Origin: a virus
Length of the DNA stretch: 20,180 nt
Reading direction: 5' to 3' (one strand)
IMG/VR virus record: IMGVR_UViG_3300023184_000626
Span: 1 to 20,180 of that record
How positions within the stretch are numbered: the first letter of the stretch is position 1; every line of letters starts with the position of its first letter. The translations under genes were made by a program, and so were the position numbers. The notes beneath the pieces are model-generated. The model ran no database searches. It was not told the origin of the DNA and saw only the letters and a program-made list of their open reading frames with translations. Positions 7,697 to 15,400 of the stretch are shown one piece after another.

Positions 7697-7711
7697 CAAA
7701 CTGAAATAGTC

Positions 7712-7722
7712 TTATATTTATA
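7712..7722 (+). promoter_or_regulatory. TTATATTTATA element before second fibre gene
   Basis: Exact TTATATTTATA followed by G, ending 4 bases before the ATG at 7727. If this copy acts as a -10 box, the transcript would start at or inside the start codon. The pair with 7686-7696 may mean the upstream copy is the promoter and this one has another role, for example in the leader. Confidence 0.45.
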
Positions 7723-7726
7723 GAAT

Positions 7727-10700
7727 ATGCCAATTGGAAGCACAAATGTATATAACTCAGGAGATTTAATACTCAGCACAGTAAGTGGTTCTGGTACATC
7801 TTTCATTGAAACAAAAATAATAGCGGCAACTAGTAGTTTAATTTTATTTAATGCGTCAGGAACGCTTACTTCTCAATCTTTAAATAGTACTACCGTTGGC
7901 ACATCCAGTTTTGTAAGTGGCAGCACCTCAATAATTACAAATCTTACCGCAAGTAATATTAGTGCAAGTAGTAAAATTCAAGCAAATCAGTTAACTGCTA
8001 GTAGTATTCTTGCTAGTAATGGACCGTTGATAGTTACTGGTAGTAATGCTTATGTACAAATGTTTCCTGTTGGAGGATATTCATTACCATCTAATTTAAC
8101 TGCAAGTTATATTTACACCAGTGGAAGTACAAATGATATGTACTTCACACAATACAACGGTCCATATACCAATACAACACGTTTAAGATGGATAGAAAGT
8201 AACTTATATACTGGAATATTACATGGTGGTGTATTGACTAGTACTCCTGGTTCAACAACGTTTACAGTTACTAATGGTGAGGGTATAATTGTTACAATGA
8301 ATGCGTTTACGGCAAGTGCTCCGTATCCAACCGTCAAATTAGTTAGTTGGCCTACATCAACTCAACCAATTATTAACAGTGGAAGTGCTAAGATAACATA
8401 TGTTGGTATTGATAATGTAGGAGCAATAGTACAACAAACAAACGCATGGGGCAGTAGTGATATAAATCAGTGGGATAATCAAATTGCTTTGGGTGTTGTA
8501 TTACATTTGAGTGGAAGTGTAAGTAACGGTGTATTTAATAGTCCTCAGATATCATATGCAAATCCACAACAAGCAGATGACTTTTTCAGATCATTTGGTC
8601 CGTTAAAAATTAGTGGACACACACTACAAGCAAGTGGAAGCAGTCCAACATTAAGTATTAAAAAATCAGGCGGTACTGCTTATAGAGAAGGTGCAAATTA
8701 TTTAATAAATCCAAATCATCCAAGTACTGTTGTTGAAAATGCAATAACTTCTAGCAAGATTTATAGATATTATCTTTCAGGATCTACACCCGTAATTGAT
8801 ACGGGCGTAGCTAATGCAGGTTATACAACAATTGATAATGATAATTATGTAAATACCGCAACTGGTCAATTGACATCTGTTGGTAATAGTAATTGGACAG
8901 TACAAAGAGTATTTTGGATTCCTAACAGTCCTACCAATGCATTTCTGGTATATTATGGTAATGCAAGTTATCCAACTTTATTGGATGCAGTAAATGCAAA
9001 AGATAGTGAACCATTTACAGAAGCACCAAATACTGCATTAAATGGTATATTTGTTGGTTATATTATTATTGAAGGTGGTGCAGGTAGAGATTTATTAGAT
9101 TCTACAGAATGTACAATAATTCAAGGTGGGTTGTTTAGAAATGTTGGTGGTGTTGGTAGTAGTGGTACAGCTCCTGTGTCTACTACATTGGCTGGATTGA
9201 GTGACGTAGCTTTATCAGGTTTATCTGCGGGTGATTTATTGGTATATGGTGGCGGTCAATGGAACAATAATAAAACATTAACAGGAAATTATATTGTTAG
9301 TGGATCATTGAGTGTTACTTCAGGCGTTACTGCAAATTTGACAGGCACAAGTAGTTGGGCAACAAATGCGGTAACATCAAGTTTTGCATTAACTGCAAGT
9401 TATGTGAATGGCAGTACGTCAATAATTACCAATCTTACTGCAAGTAATATTAGTGCAAGTGGTACAATAATTGCAAATTCATTTACAGGTTCATTTAGTG
9501 GTAGCATAACAAATGCAGTAACTGCAATATCAGCAAGTTTTTCAACAAACAGTTTAACCGCTTCATATTTAACACCAACCAACAGTTATACAATCACAAA
9601 TCTTACCGCAAGTAATATTAGTGCAAGTAACGCATTAAGTTCAAGTAATGTATGGTTTGGTAATAGCATGGTTTATGTTGAAACCATGATAACAGGTTCA
9701 TTAACTGCTCCTGATGTTAATTTTACAAGCACTGCTATAACTGGTTCTGATGTAATGATGAAAATTGATGCCACTGCATTAACTGGTAGTGCAGTTGCAT
9801 TACAAATCAATGCATCAGGATCTCAAACGTCATATGCAATTAGTGCAAGTAATGGTACTATTATTGGTACAATATTTAGCGGTAGTGCATTTAGTGGAAA
9901 TTTTACAGGCAGTGTTTTTGGAACAAGCAGTTGGGCCACAAACAGTTTGACTGCTTCATATTTAACACCAGCAAATAGTTATACAATTGCCGGATTGACC
10001 AATAATGGAAGTTTGTCACAACAAGGTACATTATCAATGGGATCTGGCTATCAACTTCTTGCTACAACAGGTACCGCACCAATTCCTGGAATTTCATTTG
10101 TTGGTGATACTAATACTGGCATATATGCACCAGCAGCAGATACACTTGGATTTTCTATAAGCGGAAGTGAAAGAGTCCGAATTGACAGTAATGGCAACGT
10201 TGGTATTGGTACAAGTAGTCCAGCCGCAGGATTAGATGTGAGCAAAGCAACATCTTACGTGGGTATTAATGGAACTGATACATTCCTTTATTTGAGAGGA
10301 TACAATACCGGCAGAACTGCAATTATAACAAATGCCGGTTCTTCAGGCAACTATAATGGTTTAGCAATAATTACCAATGAAACAAATGCCAATTCATTAT
10401 CTAGTTGGAGAATGGATATTGGTGGATATGATGGCATAAGTTATGGTACAGATAACTTTTGGATTGGTAGAACTCCATCAGGCGGATCATTGTCAAGATT
10501 TTTCTTTATTAACAATAGTGGCAACGTTGGTATTGGTACAACCTCACCTGGTGAAAAATTATCTGTAATATCTGGTTCAACAAGAATTGCATCAACATCT
10601 TTAGCTGGTGCACTTTTTCTTGGTAATGATAACAGTAATATATACTTACAAAGAGATAACAGTTATGATTTAAGTTTGGTTCAAAATGGTGATTCAAATA

Positions 10701-12433
10701 GTTCTTTATATTTAGCAAGTGCTGGTAGCGTATATGTAAACATTGATGCTAATAATAATGATACAGATAAGGCATTTATTGTACAAAATAATGCGCTTAA
10801 AGCTGGAACTGAATTGTTCAGAGTAAGTGAAACAGGTAATGTTGGTATAGGTTCTAGCAGTCCAGGTTCTAAATTAGAAGTAATTGGTGGTACAAACACT
10901 AGAATTAATTTGGGTAATATTGATGATGTTAATAGAGGCGGTAAATTAGAAATTATTTCTGGTAGTGTAACAGCTAGACAATTTTATGTTGGTACAAATA
11001 GTGCAATTTATAATTTAGTATTTGGCATTGATTCAATTGAAAAAATGCGTATTGATACGGCAGGTAATGTTGGTATTGGAACAACAAGTCCTGCTACTAC
11101 ATTAAACGTAAGCGGATCAACCAGAATAAGTGCTGGTGAATTGCAAATTGAAGGTGATAATGCATCAATAAGATTGTATAGAACCACAGGAATAAATTAT
11201 TTTGATTGGGCTAGTGGTCAAAATCTTTATTTTGGAACAGTCACATCCATTGGAGGTGCAGGTAGATCCAATAAAATGGTTTTATTGGATGGTGGTAACG
11301 TTGGTATAGGTACAGGAACCCCAGTTGATAAATTGCATGTATTAGGTTCAGTTACTGCTGGCGCAAATACATCAACCAGTGGAACTACAATACTTCAAGG
11401 ATATTATAATAATGGAAGTTTGACAGTATTAGGCTCTGAATTTAGTAGTGGTGGTCCATTTTTAGGTTACGGTGTATCACCATCAACCGCATCAGTAGCT
11501 TCATTTTTTAGTTCAACAGGAATAAACATTGTAAGATCTGCTTATATTCAAGATGGTGGCACCCATCGTTGGTATACAGGTCCAACACAAACTGTTGCTA
11601 TAGGAAGTTTAGCTTCATTGAGTGAAAGAATGCGTATTGACGGTAATGGTAATCTAGGTATAGGTACTACAAGCGGTACTACCAAATTATATGTATCCGG
11701 TTCAATTACAGCAACTGACGGGGCTTTTATATCAAATGTAACTACCGGCACTGATAGATATTTCTTGAATTTTTATGGTACTGCCACAAATCAAATATTT
11801 ACATTATATGAAAATAATAGCACTGCTTATTTAAATTCTTATAATACCATGGCTTTCAGAGCCAATCAACTTGGTGGATCTAACGGATATTTTGTATTTT
11901 CAGGAGCAAATGTTGGTATAGGAACAAGTAGTCCTGGTGCTAAATTAGAAATAACAGGATCATCAAGTGATGTATTATTTAATATAAATTCACCAATTAG
12001 TGGAAATATAATATATGTAAGTGGAAGTGGTCGTGTTGGTATAAATAAATCCACCCCAATATCAGCACTTGATGTCAGTGGAAGTGTAACAATAACTGGT
12101 TCATTGAATCTAACTACAAATATAACTTGTTTATCATTAACAGAAACATCTACAGAAGCAGTTAAATATAATATATCACCACTTCCAAGTCAATTGGAAA
12201 ATGTTTTGAAATTAAAACCCGTATCATTTAATTATAAAACTAACAATAAACATAGTATTGGTTTAATTGCAGAAGAAGTGGCTAAAATATATCCTGAATT
12301 TACATCTGAAACCAATGATTCAATTAGTTATGGTAAAATAACCTCCGTATTAATTCAAAGTATTAAAGAATTAAAAAATATCATAGATAATCAACAAAAA
12401 CAAATTGAGGATTTATCCAACAAATTGAAATGA
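7727..12433 (+). CDS. Large tail fibre with C-terminal S74 intramolecular chaperone
   Basis: Fibre or tailspike-type protein, 1568 residues. In order: an N-terminal part with SLILFNASGTLTSQSLNS and LTASNISAS repeats (1-105); a less repetitive, probably globular region (about 105-480) including LLDAVNAKDSEPF and GIFVGYIIIEGGA; a GLSDVALSGLSAGDLLVYGG segment (about 489-515) common in phage fibres; GTSSWAT/TASY repeats and a module shared with the preceding gene (about 632-710); eight GNVGIG(T)-type shaft modules (Gly at 823, 932, 1037, 1113, 1190, 1308, 1393, 1435); and an S74 endosialidase-type chaperone (about 1468-1568) with IGLIAEEVAKIYPEF and a terminal coiled coil. In known S74 proteins this domain trimerises the fibre and then cleaves itself off using a Ser-Lys pair; here S1475 and K1480 have the right spacing. 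Receptor specificity is not visible. Confidence 0.82.
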   Translation: MPIGSTNVYNSGDLILSTVSGSGTSFIETKIIAATSSLILFNASGTLTSQSLNSTTVGTSSFVSGSTSIITNLTASNISASSKIQANQLTASSILASNGPLIVTGSNAYVQMFPVGGYSLPSNLTASYIYTSGSTNDMYFTQYNGPYTNTTRLRWIESNLYTGILHGGVLTSTPGSTTFTVTNGEGIIVTMNAFTASAPYPTVKLVSWPTSTQPIINSGSAKITYVGIDNVGAIVQQTNAWGSSDINQWDNQIALGVVLHLSGSVSNGVFNSPQISYANPQQADDFFRSFGPLKISGHTLQASGSSPTLSIKKSGGTAYREGANYLINPNHPSTVVENAITSSKIYRYYLSGSTPVIDTGVANAGYTTIDNDNYVNTATGQLTSVGNSNWTVQRVFWIPNSPTNAFLVYYGNASYPTLLDAVNAKDSEPFTEAPNTALNGIFVGYIIIEGGAGRDLLDSTECTIIQGGLFRNVGGVGSSGTAPVSTTLAGLSDVALSGLSAGDLLVYGGGQWNNNKTLTGNYIVSGSLSVTSGVTANLTGTSSWATNAVTSSFALTASYVNGSTSIITNLTASNISASGTIIANSFTGSFSGSITNAVTAISASFSTNSLTASYLTPTNSYTITNLTASNISASNALSSSNVWFGNSMVYVETMITGSLTAPDVNFTSTAITGSDVMMKIDATALTGSAVALQINASGSQTSYAISASNGTIIGTIFSGSAFSGNFTGSVFGTSSWATNSLTASYLTPANSYTIAGLTNNGSLSQQGTLSMGSGYQLLATTGTAPIPGISFVGDTNTGIYAPAADTLGFSISGSERVRIDSNGNVGIGTSSPAAGLDVSKATSYVGINGTDTFLYLRGYNTGRTAIITNAGSSGNYNGLAIITNETNANSLSSWRMDIGGYDGISYGTDNFWIGRTPSGGSLSRFFFINNSGNVGIGTTSPGEKLSVISGSTRIASTSLAGALFLGNDNSNIYLQRDNSYDLSLVQNGDSNSSLYLASAGSVYVNIDANNNDTDKAFIVQNNALKAGTELFRVSETGNVGIGSSSPGSKLEVIGGTNTRINLGNIDDVNRGGKLEIISGSVTARQFYVGTNSAIYNLVFGIDSIEKMRIDTAGNVGIGTTSPATTLNVSGSTRISAGELQIEGDNASIRLYRTTGINYFDWASGQNLYFGTVTSIGGAGRSNKMVLLDGGNVGIGTGTPVDKLHVLGSVTAGANTSTSGTTILQGYYNNGSLTVLGSEFSSGGPFLGYGVSPSTASVASFFSSTGINIVRSAYIQDGGTHRWYTGPTQTVAIGSLASLSERMRIDGNGNLGIGTTSGTTKLYVSGSITATDGAFISNVTTGTDRYFLNFYGTATNQIFTLYENNSTAYLNSYNTMAFRANQLGGSNGYFVFSGANVGIGTSSPGAKLEITGSSSDVLFNINSPISGNIIYVSGSGRVGINKSTPISALDVSGSVTITGSLNLTTNITCLSLTETSTEAVKYNISPLPSQLENVLKLKPVSFNYKTNNKHSIGLIAEEVAKIYPEFTSETNDSISYGKITSVLIQSIKELKNIIDNQQKQIEDLSNKLK
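9621..9857 (+). repeat. Module shared between the two fibre genes, copy 2
   Basis: Counterpart of 6003-6239, ungapped and in the same frame. It lies between LTASNISAS repeats and a GTSSWAT repeat, about 630 residues into this protein against about 106 in the neighbour, so the module has moved relative to its surroundings. Confidence 0.85.
10193..12060 (+). repeat. Eight GNVGIG-type shaft modules
   Basis: Degenerate protein repeats, each ending in a form of (M)RID-GNVGIGTTSP--KL-V, start near 10193, 10520, 10835, 11063, 11294, 11648, 11903 and 12029. Spacing is 42-118 residues, so the signature is conserved while the inserts vary. The last copy (GRVGINKSTPISALDV) is the most divergent and leads into the S74 chaperone. 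Confidence 0.8.
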
Positions 12434-12460
12434 TTTTAAATGATAAGTAACCAAACTGTT

Positions 12461-12471
12461 TTATATTTATA
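12461..12471 (+). promoter_or_regulatory. TTATATTTATA element before collagen-like gene
   Basis: Exact TTATATTTATA followed by G in the 47-base gap after the S74 fibre gene, ending 9 bases before the ATG at 12481. No Shine-Dalgarno sequence separates it from the start (AGAGTGAATT). Confidence 0.48.
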
Positions 12472-12480
12472 GAGTGAATT

Positions 12481-15400
12481 ATGGCAATTTTACAGTCAAC
12501 CACAATAACAGGTAGTCTAATAATAAGTTCATCTGCTGCAACACAACCATTGCAGATTTTGAATTTATCATCAAGCGCAAGCAATACAACCTTTTTGACA
12601 GTTGATGCAAGTGGCGTTGTATCAAAAACAACATCTGGAGCGTCTGGTTCAAGTGGTACATCTGGTAGTTCCGGCACATCCGGCTCAAGTGGTACGTCTG
12701 GATCAAGTGGATCTTCTGGTACATCAGGCAGTTCAGGTTCATCTGGATCAAGCGGTTCTAGTGGCACAAGCGGATCAAGTGGAACAAGTGGTAGTTCAGG
12801 TACTAGTGGAAGTAGTGGTTCCAGCGGAACATCAGGCAGTTCTGGATCTAGTGGCACAAGTGGATCTTCTGGTACTAGTGGCTCATCAGGCACATCAGGA
12901 ACGCCTGGTAATAGTGGTACATCCGGTTCAAGTGGATCTTCAGGAACAAGCGGATCATCTGGTTCAAGCGGAAGCAGTGGTACATCAGGTACTCCTGGCA
13001 ATAGTGGAACAAGCGGATCTAGTGGTAGTTCTGGAACATCAGGCAGTTCAGGTTCTAGTGGTACAAGCGGGTCATCAGGCAGTAGCGGTACATCAGGCAG
13101 TTCTGGATCTAGTGGCACAAGCGGATCAAGCGGTACTAGTGGTTCCAGTGGAACATCAGGCAGTTCTGGATCTAGTGGAACGTCAGGTAGTTCAGGATCA
13201 TCAGGCACAAGTGGTTCTTCAGGCACATCAGGTTCAAGTGGTTCATCTGGAACAAGTGGATCAAGTGGTACATCTGGAACTCCCGGCAATAACGGAACAA
13301 GTGGATCATCTGGTTCAAGTGGAACGTCAGGCAGTTCAGGATCATCAGGCACTTCTGGTTCTAGTGGATCAAGTGGTACCAGCGGTTCAAGCGGAACAAG
13401 TGGAAGTAGCGGAACATCAGGCAGTTCTGGTTCAAGCGGAACAAGTGGAAGTAGCGGAACAAGCGGATCAAGTGGAAGTAGCGGAACATCAGGCAGTTCT
13501 GGTTCAAGCGGAACAAGTGGAAGTAGTGGTAGTTCCGGATCAAGTGGTACCAGCGGATCATCAGGCACATCAGGTAGTAGCGGAACTAGTGGTGCTCCTG
13601 GTGGTAGCGGAACATCAGGCAGTAGCGGTTCTTCAGGCACATCTGGGTCAAGTGGTACCAGCGGATCATCCGGTACATCCGGTAGTAGCGGAAGTAGTGG
13701 AACAAGCGGATCATCTGGTTCAAGTGGAACGTCAGGCAGTTCAGGTACTAGTGGTAGTTCTGGAACAAGTGGATCAAGTGGATCAAGCGGAACATCAGGC
13801 AGTTCTGGTTCAAGTGGTACCAGTGGTAGTTCAGGCACATCTGGAACTCCTGGTAATAGCGGTACCAGTGGATCATCTGGATCAAGTGGAACAAGTGGTA
13901 GTTCTGGTACATCTGTCACTGTAAGTGGTACAACTGGATATATAGTTAAATTTAGTAGCGCATCTACAATTGCAAACACAGCTACACCAATATTTGAAAC
14001 AGGATCATGTATTGGTATAGGAACTACAGTTCCTGGTTCATTATTGCAAGTTCATGCTGCGGCAGGTGGAAATAACTGGTCATGGTTTAATGGTAATGTT
14101 GGATCTACTTTACCGACTGGATTTACTACGGGTGTATCAATTGGAAGAAATTATAGTAGTGGCACAAGTGAATCAAATTTAGTATGGGCACAAGGTATAT
14201 CTTCAGCACAATATTTTGCAATAGGAAAAGTTTCTGGGAGCAATTCATATTCAGAACAATTAAGAATTGATAGTAATGGCAACGTTGGTATAGGCACAAC
14301 CAGTCCATCTTCAAAATTACATATAGATGATGCAACTGCTCCTTGGATAACCATAAGTAGAAGTGGAACGCCTACATGGCAATTAAGAAATAACTATCCT
14401 ACAAATCAATACGGTTTTAGTTTTAATAATACTACAGCTGGTACTGTTCCATTCTTTATTGGAGCTGGAGGAAATATAGGTATAGGATTAGACAGTCCTG
14501 CTGCTAAATTGGATATAGTAGGTACTAATACTACAATTGCGTTATCATTTGGTACCACAGTTCCAAATAATCCATTGTTTATAAATACTTATGGTGGTTA
14601 TGCTGGTATTGGTATGGATCAAACGACCGCTGGATTAAGATTAGTAGGTGATTATAGTGGCGGTACAAATCCATTAGTAGATATAGGTTATTATACAAGT
14701 GGTACAGTTGCTCATGCAAACTGGGTAAGTAGATTAAAAGTATTAAATAATGGTAACGTTGGTATAGGCACAACAAGTCCTGCTAGTAAATTACATATAA
14801 GCGGATCAGGACAAACGGTACTGCGTCTTGATTCAGACACTACCACAAACATATGTCAGTATCAGGTAAAAGCAAATGGTGATGGCGTACTTATTATGGG
14901 CGTGTATGGTACTGCAGGTGCAGGAAATAATTTTGGAGTTACTGCAGCAGGTCAAGCATATGTTGGTACAACTACACTCAGTTCAGCATATCCAACATCA
15001 TTGGTAATTGGAAATGTATCTGCAATACCAATAGTATTTAGTACAACTAATACTGAAAGAATGCGTATTACCGGTACAGGTGAAGTTGGTATAGGTACAA
15101 CGTCTGCACTTACAACAGGTGGTACTGCTCAAGTTAGTATTTCAACTAACACTAATGCAGTTGCACTTTCATTTGGTGCAAGTAACTCAGATTTGTCTTA
15201 TATAAGAAGACTTTCAACAGGCCTTTTTCAATGGCAAACATTTAATGGTGCAAATGCTGGTGAAATACAATTACAACCATATGGTGGTAACGTAGGTATT
15301 GGCACAACCAGTGCAAATGCTAAACTGAATGTAAATAGTAGCGGTTCACTTGCTGCTGGATCAGTTGTATTTAGAGTAGAAGGATCAAGTGGTTCTCTAT

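Noticed and set aside
12602-13924. 440-residue plus-strand open frame in another phase, and similar frames at 15668-16288, 16298-16630 and 16640-17026
   Set aside because: They are shifted readings of the same 9-base repeats (VVQAHQ-like composition), start inside the repeats or just before, and show no domain.
12381-13979. 532-residue minus-strand open frame rich in Pro, Leu, Asp and Val
   Set aside because: It is the antisense reading of the collagen-like repeat: GGN-NNN-NNN units read backwards rarely give stops. The Pro-Leu-Val-Pro pattern simply mirrors the Gly-Ser/Thr-Ser codons, and the flanks are shared with well-supported plus-strand genes.
14580-14587. T4 late promoter box TATAAATA (also at 17431-17438)
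   Set aside because: Both lie inside fibre-gene coding sequence with no gene start just downstream, and an 8-base A/T word is expected by chance several times in this composition.
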